Source: an uncultured Fibrobacter sp.
Lineage (GTDB): Bacteria; Fibrobacterota; Fibrobacteria; Fibrobacterales; Fibrobacteraceae
Reading direction: 5' to 3'
Assembly: GCA_934700345.1 (NCBI GenBank)
Contig: CAKUXP010000014.1
Span: 11,212-75,211 of the forward strand
DNA: 64,000 bases
Part shown: piece by piece, positions 51,635 through 60,756 of the stretch
Position numbering within the stretch: the stretch's first letter is position 1
How the letters are laid out: the number at the start of each line of letters is the position of its first letter
Translations under genes and position numbers: made by a program
The notes under the pieces: generated by a model
What the model was told of the DNA's origin: nothing
The model's input: only the letters and a program-made list of their open reading frames with translations
Databases searched by the model: none

Positions 51635-52468
51635 CTATAAAAACTGCGCGAAATATACGGGGAACATCTGGATTGCTCCGTCCGCTTGCGTATCCTTGGT
51701 GTGCAGCAGATAGCACGTTTTGATGCGGTCAGAAAACTTTTGGCGGAATGCATCCAAAGAGGCGTGGACATTGTAGCCAGATGACTTGACTTCGATTGGG
51801 CAAATCTTGTTCCCGCGGGAAAGAAGAAAGTCGATTTCGTATCTCTTGGTGCTGTTAGGCTTGGGAAAAGTGTAGTAAAAGAGCTCCGTTCCCTTTGTGC
51901 GCAATATCTGGGCAATGGCGTTTTCGTAAACGTATCCGAGATTGGCGTTTAGACTGTCGCTCAGGAGCTTTTGATAAATGATGTTTTCTGTAAACGCTTT
52001 ATCCTTGAAGGCTAGTGTAACGAATAGTCCCGTGTCTTCGAGGAACAGCTTGAACTTGGAAATGGCCTTATGAAGCGAAAAGCCGGCGCTCGGGTCGTTT
52101 GCATGGTAGGCCATGGAGACTGTCATGGAATCCTTCATGTCCATGAGGATTTCTTCGATAGAAGCAAGATGGTTGTTACCTAGTACCGATGAAATCTGGT
52201 ATCTGGAGACATTGGCGCTTAGCATGGCGGGGATATTGTTGAACAGGTGCGACGCTTTTCCTGTCGGGTCGATTCGCCTAAAGTCGTCTTCGTACAGTTC
52301 GATAATCTCCCGCTTGACGGCGTCCACGGTGGTAAAGTCGTTGTTTTCGATGTAGGCGTTTAGGGCTTGCGGCATTCCGCCAATGAGCATGTAGAGCTTA
52401 AAGTTGCGCATCAGCTTGCGGTGTACAGCGTTTCCCGCGGGCCTTTTCTTTTTGAACAATTCCTGCAT
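51635..52468 (-). pseudogene. DUF4143 C-terminal part of an AAA_14-type ATPase, N-terminus lost
   Basis: A 277-residue ORF covering only the C-terminal part of the AAA_14/DUF4143 family (full length about 380-430): LMIGGMPQALNAYIE-type helix, then a PD-(D/E)xK-like region near RYEIDFLLSRGNKICPIEVKSSG. The Walker A-containing AAA domain that should come first is missing; the 184 bp upstream hold two short repeats (GGTATTTTTATTCA) but no trace of it. Its insertion between hsdM and hsdS separates the two. Confidence 0.65.
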
Positions 52469-52652
52469 GAACGGCAGGGAAACTTGAATAAAAATACCAA
52501 ATTTGTTTGGCTAAAAATGAATAAAAATACCGATTTTGAAGTTTTCGCTTAGAGTTTGCGTTTCTTTCCGCACTTTTTCTCAATGCGGATGTTCGCTCGA
52601 GCCGGGGACTGACATCCTAGTGAGCCGGAGATGCCGATTCACTCCCTATCCC

Positions 52653-54173
52653 TTACATCTTGAATCCTAGTCCCTCCAGGTTTTTCTTGATTTGTTTTTC
52701 GAGTTCGTGGCTCTTGGTGAACATCTGGGAGAGTTCGGTGGTGAGGCGGGTCATTTTCTCTTCGAAGGGTTCGTCGTCTTCTTCGGCGTCGGCTATACCT
52801 ACGTAGCGGCCGGGGGTCAGTATGTAGTCTTGCTTCGCGATGTCTTCGGTTTTCACCACGGCGCAGAATCCCTTTTCGTCTTCCAGCTTGCCGGCCTCGA
52901 ACTTCACGAACGCGTCCGAGAGTTTCTGGATGTCTTCGTCGCTAAGGTCGCGGTGCTTGCGATCTACCATGTGGCCCATGTTGCGGGCATCGACAAAGAG
53001 CGTCTTGCCGCGCTGCTTTTTGTTTCTTGCGAGGAACCAGAGGGTCACGGGGATGGTCACGCTGTAAAAGAGCTGGGTGGGCATGGCCACGATGCCTTCG
53101 ACAAGGTCCGCCTCGATGATGTTCTTGCGGATGTCGTCTTCGCCGCCGGTGCTGGTGCTGAGCGCGTCGTTGGCGAGCACGAGGCCGATTTTGCCGTTCG
53201 GGGCGAGGTGGTGGATCATGTGCTCGATCCAGGCGTAGTTCGCGTTGCTTGCGGGCGGGAGGCCATATTTCCAGCGCACGTCGTCCTTCAGCGCTTCCTG
53301 TCCCCAGGGGTGGTAGTTGAACGGCGGGTTCGCCAAAATGAAGTCCGCTTTCAGGGTGGGGTGCAGGTCGTTTGCGAAGGTGTCCGCCTGGTAGGGACCG
53401 AAGTTCGCGTCGATGCCGCGGATGGCCATGTTCATCTTCGCCATTTTCCAGGTGTCGGCGTTTGCCTCTTGCCCGTAAACGGAGATGGCCCCGCGCTTGT
53501 GGCTGTGGGCCTCGATAAACTTGGCGCTCTGCACGAACATGCCGCCCGAACCGCAGGCGGGGTCGTACACGCGGCAGTTCTCGTAGGGCTTGAGGATTTC
53601 GACCAGGGTGCGCACGATGCACGAGGGCGTGTAGAATTCGCCGCCCTTCTGCCCTTCGACCGCTGCGAATTGCGCGATGCAATATTCGTAGGCGCGGCCA
53701 AGCAGGTCCTTGCTCTCTTCCACGTCGCTCATGTCGATGTTGTTCGTGAAGATGTCCACCACGTCGCCCAAAACCTTCTTGTCCAAATCGGGGTTCGCGT
53801 AGTTCTTGGGGAGCACATTCTTGAGCGTCTTGTTTTCGGTTTCGATGAGCTGCATCGCGTTGTCTATCACCATACCGATTTCGGGCTTGTGGGCGTTTGC
53901 CGCGATGTGTTCCCAGCGGGCCTCCGACGGCACAAAGAACACGTTCTCTTCCATGTAGGCGTCACGGTCGTTTTCGAATCCGTCACCCTCTTCTACCAGA
54001 GTCTTGTAGCGGCGATCGAACGCACACGAAATGTAGCGCAAAAAGATAAGCCCGATAATCACCTTGCGGTATTCCGCGGCGGGGATATGTCCCCACAGGA
54101 CGCAAGCCGCGTCCCAAATCTGCTTTTCGAATCCGATATTCGCTTGAGTCGTCTTTTTGGAAGGTTTTGCCAT
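52653..54173 (-). CDS. hsdM: Type I restriction-modification methyltransferase subunit
   Basis: A 506-residue N6-adenine methyltransferase. It has the HsdM N-terminal domain (about 10-125), FYTPSCIVRTLVEIL, the SAM motif YDPACGSGGMFVQ (about 205-217) and the catalytic NPPF (ANPPFNYHPWG). AGGA precedes the start at 54173. It methylates one strand of the target chosen by HsdS. No HsdR motor/nuclease gene is in the window, so this may be an orphan methylase. Confidence 0.9.
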   Translation of the reverse strand: MAKPSKKTTQANIGFEKQIWDAACVLWGHIPAAEYRKVIIGLIFLRYISCAFDRRYKTLVEEGDGFENDRDAYMEENVFFVPSEARWEHIAANAHKPEIGMVIDNAMQLIETENKTLKNVLPKNYANPDLDKKVLGDVVDIFTNNIDMSDVEESKDLLGRAYEYCIAQFAAVEGQKGGEFYTPSCIVRTLVEILKPYENCRVYDPACGSGGMFVQSAKFIEAHSHKRGAISVYGQEANADTWKMAKMNMAIRGIDANFGPYQADTFANDLHPTLKADFILANPPFNYHPWGQEALKDDVRWKYGLPPASNANYAWIEHMIHHLAPNGKIGLVLANDALSTSTGGEDDIRKNIIEADLVEGIVAMPTQLFYSVTIPVTLWFLARNKKQRGKTLFVDARNMGHMVDRKHRDLSDEDIQKLSDAFVKFEAGKLEDEKGFCAVVKTEDIAKQDYILTPGRYVGIADAEEDDEPFEEKMTRLTTELSQMFTKSHELEKQIKKNLEGLGFKM

Positions 54174-54260
54174 AAAAAATTCCTGATTTATTGGGGAAAG
54201 ATAAAAAATGGACGGGAAACCGCGTTGAAATTTTAAATTTAACGCCAAATCGAGGTGCTT

Positions 54261-54584
54261 ATGATTGACGAACGTTCTACACTTGTTTACGTTAGCGGCC
54301 AAGGCCGGGTTGAACAGCCGAAATTGCGTCCCGAGCGTCCGAAAACCGACGGCGTGGTGCGCATCGAGCTGAAGCGTCTCGGCGGGAACAAGATGGCGAG
54401 CGTCATCTCCGGGCTGGATTTGGATGAAGGCCCGCTTGCGGAACTCGGGCGGGAACTCAAGCGCAAATGCGGTACCGGCGGAACCGTGAAGGATTTCAGG
54501 ATTGAAATCCAGGGCGACAAACGGAATGTTTTAAAGGCGGAACTCGAAAGGCGCGGCTTCCGGGTGAAGCTTGCCGGCGGGTAG
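54261..54584 (+). CDS. SUI1/eIF1-type translation factor (YciH-like)
   Basis: A 107-residue protein with the SUI1 fold: VRIELKRLGGNKMASVISGL, LGRELKRKCGTGGTVKD and IEIQGDKRN are the family motifs. Bacterial YciH modulates start-codon fidelity, relevant where leaderless starts are used. ATG at 54261 is preferred over GTG at 54255. Confidence 0.85.
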   Translation: MIDERSTLVYVSGQGRVEQPKLRPERPKTDGVVRIELKRLGGNKMASVISGLDLDEGPLAELGRELKRKCGTGGTVKDFRIEIQGDKRNVLKAELERRGFRVKLAGG

Positions 54585-54662
54585 CTTTTGACCGGCCGTT
54601 ATCGGGCCTAGCTAGGCAAGCTCGATATCTGTCATTGCCGGGCGTGACCCGGCAATCTAAAA

Positions 54663-54695
54663 TAAAAAAGACCTCGCCAAGCGAAGTCTTTTTTA
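54663..54695 (-). terminator. Terminator of tRNA-Asn
   Basis: A palindrome AAAAAAGAC...GTCTTTTTT with a TCGC/GCGA inner stem lies just after the tRNA 3' end on the minus strand. Confidence 0.8.
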
Positions 54696-54768
54696 CTGCC
54701 TCAACTGGACTCGAACCAGTGACAACCTGATTAACAGTCAGGGGCTCTACCAACTGAGCTATGAGGCA
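54696..54768 (-). tRNA. tRNA-Asn (GTT)
   Basis: A 73-nt tRNA on the minus strand with acceptor TGCCTCA/TGAGGCA, discriminator G, anticodon stem CCTGA/TCAGG with loop CTGTTAA (anticodon GTT), and TTCGAGT in the T loop. CCA is not encoded. Confidence 0.95.
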
Positions 54769-54781
54769 TTGGAGTGACCCA

Positions 54782-54810
54782 AATATATAAAAGCAAAAAT
54801 TTCTTGTCAA
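54782..54810 (-). promoter_or_regulatory. Consensus promoter of tRNA-Asn
   Basis: TTGACA at 54810-54805, a 17-bp spacer, and TATATT at 54787-54782. The -10 lies 14 bp from the tRNA 5' end. It sits inside the 3' end of the mlaD-like gene. It shows that TATATT is a natural -10 here. Confidence 0.85.
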
Positions 54811-55802
54811 GGGTTCTCTGCGGATTTTTTTTGCCTTTCCCGCGCTTTTTCGCGGGCGGTCTTGCCGATGATGTTCAGGTTCTTCCACCGGACGAGTTTG
54901 ACCCGGTTCCCGTTTTCGTCGTAAACGGCGATGTCCTTGGTGTTTACCGCCTGGATGAGAGCCTGCATTTTGGAAACGGCTTCCTGGACGGTCTCGATGA
55001 GCTCCTTTTCGGCGAGCAGGCTTTTTCCGGCTTCGCTGCTTTCGACGGCCCGAACCAGTGAATCGATTCTTGAAATGCCTTGCGAAAGATTCTCTAGACC
55101 GGATTTGGCGGATTCGATGGAACTTTTCGCCTGGACGTTGACGGTGTGGAAAACGGAATCCGCGGTGTTCGCCGTCCTTTCGATTGTTTCGGATGCGACG
55201 GTTGCCTGGTCGAGAACCCCTCGCAATTTTTCATCCCCGAATTCCGCTGTCGTTTCGAGATTTTCCAGGAGGGATTCGAGCGCCTGTTCGGCTTCGTTGA
55301 ACTTTTGAACGACGCCCGGTGTGGAATCCGTGCCGGAGAGAATCGCTTCGACGATTTTCTGCATGTTGATGGCCTGGTCGCGGATGTCCGAAATAAAGCG
55401 CAGCGATTCCGTAATGCCCGGGACGAATTCCCCGCGGAAAACATAGTCTTTGGGGAGGGCTTCTCCGGTTCGAGGACGGATAAGCTCGATCCGGCGCCCG
55501 CCCATCAGCGCGAAGGCCGCGTTGCGGAAGCGGGTCCCTTCGCGGAGGGTTACCGGTTCGTCAAAGACGACCGTGACGCGCGATCTGTCGCCGAGCCATT
55601 CGACGCTTCCGATATGGCCGATTTCATAGCCGCTTTCGGTGACCGGATCTTCGGGGGAGAGCGCTCCTAGTTCGTCGAAGTCGATGACAGCCTGCGAGGA
55701 TGTCTCGCGGTGGGCGTGCCACATCCCGATACCTACGCCGGTAATCATGCAGATGATTGCACCGAAGGAAATGTAGCCGAACGCCTTGTCTGAAATTTTC
55801 AT
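54807..55802 (-). CDS. MlaD/MCE-domain phospholipid transport protein
   Basis: A 331-residue protein with one N-terminal membrane helix (FGYISFGAIICMITGVGIG). The MCE domain (about 38-130) has DFDELGALSPEDPVTESGYEIG and the usual RVTVVFD strand and RRIELIRPRTG. A long helical tail (about 150-315) follows. MCE proteins form hexamers that shuttle lipids between membranes. No MlaE/MlaF genes are adjacent. Its 3' end contains the -35 of tRNA-Asn. Confidence 0.82.
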   Translation of the reverse strand: MKISDKAFGYISFGAIICMITGVGIGMWHAHRETSSQAVIDFDELGALSPEDPVTESGYEIGHIGSVEWLGDRSRVTVVFDEPVTLREGTRFRNAAFALMGGRRIELIRPRTGEALPKDYVFRGEFVPGITESLRFISDIRDQAINMQKIVEAILSGTDSTPGVVQKFNEAEQALESLLENLETTAEFGDEKLRGVLDQATVASETIERTANTADSVFHTVNVQAKSSIESAKSGLENLSQGISRIDSLVRAVESSEAGKSLLAEKELIETVQEAVSKMQALIQAVNTKDIAVYDENGNRVKLVRWKNLNIIGKTAREKARERQKKSAENP

Positions 55803-55810
55803 ACAGGATG

Positions 55811-55816
55811 AATATA
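55811..55816 (-). promoter_or_regulatory. Candidate -10 hexamer abutting the mlaD-like start
   Basis: On the minus strand TATATT is followed by eight bases (catcctgt) and the ATG at 55802. Confidence 0.45.
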
Positions 55817-55872
55817 AATTTTTGAAGGCTGCCTGGGATTGTCTAGGTCTCGACATTTATCGGGTATTGTCA

Positions 55873-57624
55873 TCACCTTGCCGCGACGCGGTTTCGTCCG
55901 CCTTTTTTCGCATCGTAAAGCGCCCTGTCCAGTCGCTGGAGAAGACTCTGGAACGTATCGTGTGCCTTGGCGTCGGTGATTCCGATGCTTATCGTCAGAT
56001 GGCTTAGCGGGGAAAAATCCGCGGTCTCGACTTGGCTCCGGATGCGTTCCGCGAGGATCTTCGCCCCGTTCAGATTTGTATTGGACATGATACAGACAAA
56101 TTCTTCGCCGCCCCAGCGCCCGAGTACGTCGCACGAACGAATGGATGCGCTGATGATATCCGACAGCTTGGAAAGGACGTGGTCGCCGACATCGTGTCCG
56201 AACGTATCGTTAACTTTCTTGAAAAAGTCGATGTCGTACATGAGCACGGAAAAGTCTCCGTCTGCGCGTCGCTTTCCCAGCTCGTATTCCAGAATCTCGT
56301 TGAGTTTTCGGCGGTTGAACAGGTGTGTCAGCTGGTCGTGTTCCGCTAAGTCGGAAAGCTGGCGGATGGTCGTGTTCAGGTCTTCGGTCGTCGCTTCGAG
56401 AAAGGTGACCAGCCTGTTCAAAAGGGGGATGTTCCTTTTCTTCGCATCGAGCTTCTTGTCGATGACGGGATGCGGAATGTGGGCGAGGTCGGGTTTGCGT
56501 TCCCGGAATGCGATGGCGACGATGGACGAGTTGAGAACTCCGCCGCCGTCCTTCGTGAACAGGATTTCTCCGCTGCCGTAGCTTGTGCAGGGTTCCGGGA
56601 CTATCCTTGAAAAATAGCCTAGTTCGCGATCCGCGTTCCTGTTTCCCATAAAGATCTGTCGATTGACGCAGGCGTAGAGGAGGATGGCTTCGGGCTGGAA
56701 CCTGGCGATGGCGTTTACCGTGGAGAGCGTTTCGCGGAGAAGATATTCCGGTTTCGAATAGGAAAGGAAGACCTTGCTTCCGACCTTGATCTCGGTTGAA
56801 AATGCGATTTTCCCGTCTTCCGTGTAGCGAATTGGGAGCTTGGCTAGCAGCATGTTGCCGTTTTTCGTGAGCAGCGGAAAGGCGCTGGCGTCGGCGTTAA
56901 AGAAATGGTTGAACCGGACTGCCAGATATTTTTCGTAGAGGCGGGAAATGGGGGAGTTGTCTATCGAGGAAACGAATCCGTTTGCATCGCTCTCCGTTAT
57001 GACGTGTTCGCGTCCTAGAGGCTTCCAGCCGAGACTGTAGCGGGTTTCGATTTCGAGTTCCTTTCCGCGGAAAGTGACGAGGAGAATCCCCTTGTCGTAA
57101 ATGTCCTTGGCGGTAAAGACTTTGGATTCGTCCTTGGCGAGGGTCGGTGTACCGGCCAGCGCTCCGAATATGGGAATGTTCGGGTGATGAAGCCTCAGTT
57201 CCTTTAGGAGCGGGGTGGGGCAGAGCATGGCGCAGCTCGAAAGGCAGAGAATTCCCTTGAGGTCCGGCAGGCTTTGAAATTCGTGCGCAAAGGTTGTCCC
57301 GAGGACCGTCAGGTTCTTGCCGTGGCAATCCGCTTCAAAGATGTCAACGGAAGACGAGGAGAAGAGCAGGAGCGAAAGGCGCGTGTGTTTCTGGGATTGG
57401 ATCGTCTTGCCGAGTTGCCCAAATGTCGTCATGCCGACGGCTTTCGTTCCGGGAAGCGCTTTCCGGATGGCTCCGATTTCCGCTTCCAGAAAGTCCTTTC
57501 GGCAAATCGGTTCGTAAACGATCAGGAGCCTTTCCCTGGCGGCGCGATAGTCTGGGCTTTTCGCGATGGCGGAGAGTGTCGCGTCCAAGGTGTTTCCGGT
57601 GATTTCGTAGGAGTGCTGGATCAT
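55873..57624 (-). CDS. FIST-domain diguanylate cyclase
   Basis: A 583-residue soluble protein. The N-terminal FIST region (about 25-215) and FIST_C (about 225-395) bind small ligands such as amino acids in known family members. After a helical linker (about 395-430) the GGDEF domain (about 435-580) has MYDIDFFKKVNDTFGHDVGD, the active loop GGEEF and DRALYDAKKGGRNRV. It should make cyclic di-GMP in response to the FIST ligand. Starts at ATG 57624. Confidence 0.85.
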   Translation of the reverse strand: MIQHSYEITGNTLDATLSAIAKSPDYRAARERLLIVYEPICRKDFLEAEIGAIRKALPGTKAVGMTTFGQLGKTIQSQKHTRLSLLLFSSSSVDIFEADCHGKNLTVLGTTFAHEFQSLPDLKGILCLSSCAMLCPTPLLKELRLHHPNIPIFGALAGTPTLAKDESKVFTAKDIYDKGILLVTFRGKELEIETRYSLGWKPLGREHVITESDANGFVSSIDNSPISRLYEKYLAVRFNHFFNADASAFPLLTKNGNMLLAKLPIRYTEDGKIAFSTEIKVGSKVFLSYSKPEYLLRETLSTVNAIARFQPEAILLYACVNRQIFMGNRNADRELGYFSRIVPEPCTSYGSGEILFTKDGGGVLNSSIVAIAFRERKPDLAHIPHPVIDKKLDAKKRNIPLLNRLVTFLEATTEDLNTTIRQLSDLAEHDQLTHLFNRRKLNEILEYELGKRRADGDFSVLMYDIDFFKKVNDTFGHDVGDHVLSKLSDIISASIRSCDVLGRWGGEEFVCIMSNTNLNGAKILAERIRSQVETADFSPLSHLTISIGITDAKAHDTFQSLLQRLDRALYDAKKGGRNRVAAR

Positions 57625-57631
57625 TGGACTT

Positions 57632-57637
57632 AAAATA
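57632..57637 (-). promoter_or_regulatory. Candidate -10 hexamer abutting the FIST-GGDEF start
   Basis: On the minus strand TATTTT is followed by seven bases (aagtcca) and the ATG at 57624. Confidence 0.4.
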
Positions 57638-57779
57638 ATCTCCTTTTTCGGAAAGGAAACGGGGCGCGGAAAAGTATTTGCGCCCGGTCACGATTTCTTT
57701 TGGAATTATGGCGAATTTCGGGTGTTTATCGCATAAATTGTTTTATATTTAATACATCAAATTTTTCAAAGGACATAAA

Positions 57780-59054
57780 ATGGCAAAAGTTGCTAAGAAT
57801 TCCAAGAAAAAGGTCGTTCTCGCCTATAGCGGCGGACTGGATACATCCGTAATCATCCCCTGGCTGAAGGAAAACTATGACTGCGAAGTCATCGCCTTTG
57901 CCGCGGATCTGGGCCAGAACGATTTCCCGAGCGAAGAAGCCCTCGAAAAGAAGGCTCTGGCGACGGGCGCTTCGAAGTGCTACGTGCTCGACCTGAAAAA
58001 GGAATTTCTGGAAGACTATGTCTGGCCGACGGTCCGCGCCGGGGCGAAGTACGAAGGTACCTACTTGCTGGGGACCTCCTTTGCGCGTCCGCTGATTGCG
58101 AAGTACCAGGTGAAAATCGCCCAGATGGAAGGCGCCTACGCGGTCGCCCACGGGGCGACGGGCAAGGGAAACGACCAGGTCCGCTTTGAACTGACTTACG
58201 CTGCGCTGGATCCGTCCCTCACGGTAATCGCTCCGTGGAAAGATCCGAAATGGGAATTCCACGACCGCGAAGGCATGATCGACTATCTCGATGCCCACGA
58301 AATCCCGCACACCGGTATTTCCAAGAAGAAGATCTATTCCGAGGACGGAAACCTCTGGCACCTTTCCCACGAAGGCGGCATCCTGGAAGAACCGGACAAG
58401 GAACACAAGTACGACATGCTCAAGCACACGAAGACCTACGAAAAGGCTCCGAACAAGCCGGGCTATGTCACGATTTCCTTTGAAAAGGGAACTCCGGTCG
58501 CTCTCGACGGCAAGAAGATGGGCGCGGTGGAACTCCTCGAAAAGCTGAACGCGCTTGGCGGAGAACACGCTTGCGGCCTGATCGATATCGTCGAAGACCG
58601 CCTGGTCGGCCTCAAGAGCCGCGGCGTCTATGAAACTCCGGGTGGAACCTTGCTCTACAAGGCGCACGAATGTCTGGAACAGCTCGTTCTCGACAAGGAG
58701 ACGATGTTCGAGAAGCAGAAGATGGCGATGACTTATGCGAACTTAGTCTATAACGGCGAATGGTTCACCCCGCTCCGCCAGGCGATGGACGCATTTATCG
58801 CGGAAACCCAGAAGGTGGTGACCGGCGATGTCCGCCTGAAGCTCTACAAGGGAAATGTCATCCCGGCGGGCATGAAGAGCCCTTACAGCCTCTACGACAT
58901 GGATCTCGGCGGTTTCTCCGACGTGGAAATGTATGACCAGAAGGACGCTTCGGGATTTATCCGCTGCTTCGGCCTTCCGCTGAAAACGCGCGCCCTTTTG
59001 CTCGGCAAGAAGACGAATGTCGATTTCGGCAAGGTGAACGTCAAGAAAAAATAA
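57780..59054 (+). CDS. argG: Argininosuccinate synthase
   Basis: A 424-residue enzyme that joins citrulline and aspartate. The ATP-binding AYSGGLDTS (about 15-23), GTSFARPLIAK, HGATGKGNDQVRFE and the citrulline-binding HEGGILEEP segment are all in place. AAAGGAC precedes the ATG. A good terminator follows. The last enzyme of the pathway, argH, is encoded 11 kb upstream. Confidence 0.95.
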   Translation: MAKVAKNSKKKVVLAYSGGLDTSVIIPWLKENYDCEVIAFAADLGQNDFPSEEALEKKALATGASKCYVLDLKKEFLEDYVWPTVRAGAKYEGTYLLGTSFARPLIAKYQVKIAQMEGAYAVAHGATGKGNDQVRFELTYAALDPSLTVIAPWKDPKWEFHDREGMIDYLDAHEIPHTGISKKKIYSEDGNLWHLSHEGGILEEPDKEHKYDMLKHTKTYEKAPNKPGYVTISFEKGTPVALDGKKMGAVELLEKLNALGGEHACGLIDIVEDRLVGLKSRGVYETPGGTLLYKAHECLEQLVLDKETMFEKQKMAMTYANLVYNGEWFTPLRQAMDAFIAETQKVVTGDVRLKLYKGNVIPAGMKSPYSLYDMDLGGFSDVEMYDQKDASGFIRCFGLPLKTRALLLGKKTNVDFGKVNVKKK

Positions 59055-59071
59055 TCCTTCTAAATTGGAAT

Positions 59072-59100
59072 AAAAGGCTCCGCAATGCGGGGCCTTTTTT
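59072..59100 (+). terminator. argG terminator
   Basis: AAAAGGCtCCGCA and TGCGGgGCCTTTT with a short loop, then T run. Confidence 0.85.
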
Positions 59101-59246
59101 GTATATGCTATACAAAGGTTTTCGTCTTGAAAAATCCAAGCCTTGCCTCGTTGAACGGCTTTTCAAAGAATGGGTTTGCGTTTTTAAAGTCGGAAGCTTA
59201 TTTTTACAGGAAACACGTTAGGATTCCTTTCGTATAAGGAGGCTAT

Positions 59247-60650
59247 ATGGAACAGGTAACTGCAAAAAGAATCTCGACAGGCCATGTCATTACGATTACG
59301 CTGGCTGCGGCTTTGGGCGGATTTCTTTTTGGGTTTGATTCGTCTGTCATCAACGGGGCGAACGGTGCGCTCCAGGTACATTTCAGTATGAGCGATTACC
59401 AGCTCGGGCTTGCGGTCGCGCTTTCGCTTATCGGTGCGGCTGCCGGTGCCTATTTTGCGGGTCGCCTGGCAGATGCGTTTGGCCGTGTCCGGTGCATGGT
59501 TGCGGCTTCGGTGCTTTTTCTGGTGAGCGCTATCGGTTCGGGGATTCCTTTCGGGGTTCCCGACTTTATCGTCTGGCGCGTGATAGGCGGCATCGGCGTC
59601 GGCATGGCGAGCATTATCGCGCCGATCTATATTGCTGAAACGGCTCCGGCGGAATGGCGCGGACGGCTCGGATCCCTGCAGCAGCTGGCTATCGTCATCG
59701 GAATCTTTGTCGCGCTGCTTTCCAACTATCTGATAGTCCGGTTTGCTGGTTCCGCGGGAAACGTAATGGTCGGGAGTTTCAAGGCTTGGCAGATTATGTT
59801 CTGGGTCGAAATCCTGCCCGCGCTTCTCTATGGGATTGCCGCTCTCCGGCTTCCGGAATCTCCCCGGTTCCTGATTTCCCAGGGGCGCTTTGACGAAGCG
59901 AAAAAAGTCTTTGAAAAAATCAGTTCCGAAAATGTGGATGAACGCGTCGAATCGGTCCAGAAATCCTTCAACAAGGAAAAGCGCCATCATCTTTCCGATT
60001 TGATCGAATCGCTTGCGAACGGCAAGAAGCGGATTTCGCCGGTCGTCTGGGCGGGGCTTGGACTTGCGGTTCTCCAACAGCTTGTCGGCATCAATGTCAT
60101 TTTCTATTATGGGACGATGCTCTGGCAGAGCGTAGGCTTTGGCGAAAGCGACGCGTTCCTTTCGAGCCTCATCAACAGCGGCATCAACCTGGCGATGACG
60201 GTTGTCGCGATTCTTCTCATCGATAAGATTGGGCGCAAGTCCCTGCTTCTTATCGGAAGTGTCGGAATGACCTTTACGCTGGGGGCTCTTGCCCTGTGCT
60301 TCCTCTTGGGAAGCGCCGGCGGAAATCTCGGACCCCTTGCTGCGAAAATTGCGCTTGTCGCGGCGAATCTCTATGTCGCGTTCTTTGCTGCGACATGGGG
60401 TCCTGTGATGTGGGTGATGCTCGGCGAGATGTTCAACAACCGCATCCGCGCAGTCGCCATTTCGATTTGCGGTCTCGCCCAGTGGTTTGCGAATTTCCTT
60501 GTCACCTGGTCGTTCCCGCTTTTGACCGGCCACAAGGGAATCGGTGTTGGTCCGACCTACCTGCTTTACACGTTCTTTGCCTTTGTCAGCATCTTCTTTG
60601 TGGCGAAGTTTATTCAGGAGACGAACGGGAAACAGCTCGAAGAAATGTAA
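59247..60650 (+). CDS. Sugar porter of the major facilitator superfamily
   Basis: A 467-residue 12-helix transporter of the XylE/GalP type. It has the RxGRR-like loop GRLADAFGRVRC, PIYIAETAPAEWRGRLGSLQQL after helix 4, PESPRFLISQGR before the central loop, QQLVGINVIFYYG in helix 7 and WGPVMWVMLGEMFNNRIRA in helix 10. An AAGGAGG ribosome binding site precedes the ATG. The substrate is probably a hexose or pentose. Confidence 0.88.
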   Translation: MEQVTAKRISTGHVITITLAAALGGFLFGFDSSVINGANGALQVHFSMSDYQLGLAVALSLIGAAAGAYFAGRLADAFGRVRCMVAASVLFLVSAIGSGIPFGVPDFIVWRVIGGIGVGMASIIAPIYIAETAPAEWRGRLGSLQQLAIVIGIFVALLSNYLIVRFAGSAGNVMVGSFKAWQIMFWVEILPALLYGIAALRLPESPRFLISQGRFDEAKKVFEKISSENVDERVESVQKSFNKEKRHHLSDLIESLANGKKRISPVVWAGLGLAVLQQLVGINVIFYYGTMLWQSVGFGESDAFLSSLINSGINLAMTVVAILLIDKIGRKSLLLIGSVGMTFTLGALALCFLLGSAGGNLGPLAAKIALVAANLYVAFFAATWGPVMWVMLGEMFNNRIRAVAISICGLAQWFANFLVTWSFPLLTGHKGIGVGPTYLLYTFFAFVSIFFVAKFIQETNGKQLEEM

Positions 60651-60658
60651 AATTCATG

Positions 60659-60701
60659 GCCCTAAAAAATTCCCTGGCTTACCGGGAAATTTTTTATAGG
60701 G
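60659..60701. terminator. Long AT-rich terminator
   Basis: CCCTAAAAAATTCCC pairs with GGGAAATTTTTTATAGGG across TGGCTTACC, after the sugar porter and before the convergent acetyltransferase gene. Confidence 0.7.
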
Positions 60702-60756
60702 ATTTCCTTGGCAAGCAGGGGAATGGCGTGGGAGAAAAGAAGCTTGTTTTTGAATA

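Noticed and set aside
52692..54236. Plus-strand ORF of 514 codons opposite hsdM
   Set aside because: hsdM has all catalytic motifs on the minus strand. The plus-strand product is a Val/His-rich shadow without any family feature.
54696..54768. tRNA-Asn as attachment site of the hsd/AAA island
   Set aside because: Integrative elements often use tRNA 3' ends, but no second copy of the tRNA 3' end was found around 46-54 kb and the SUI1 gene lies between the tRNA and the island.
59184..60533. Minus-strand ORF of 449 codons opposite the sugar porter
   Set aside because: Highly charged shadow frame; the sense protein is a canonical transporter.
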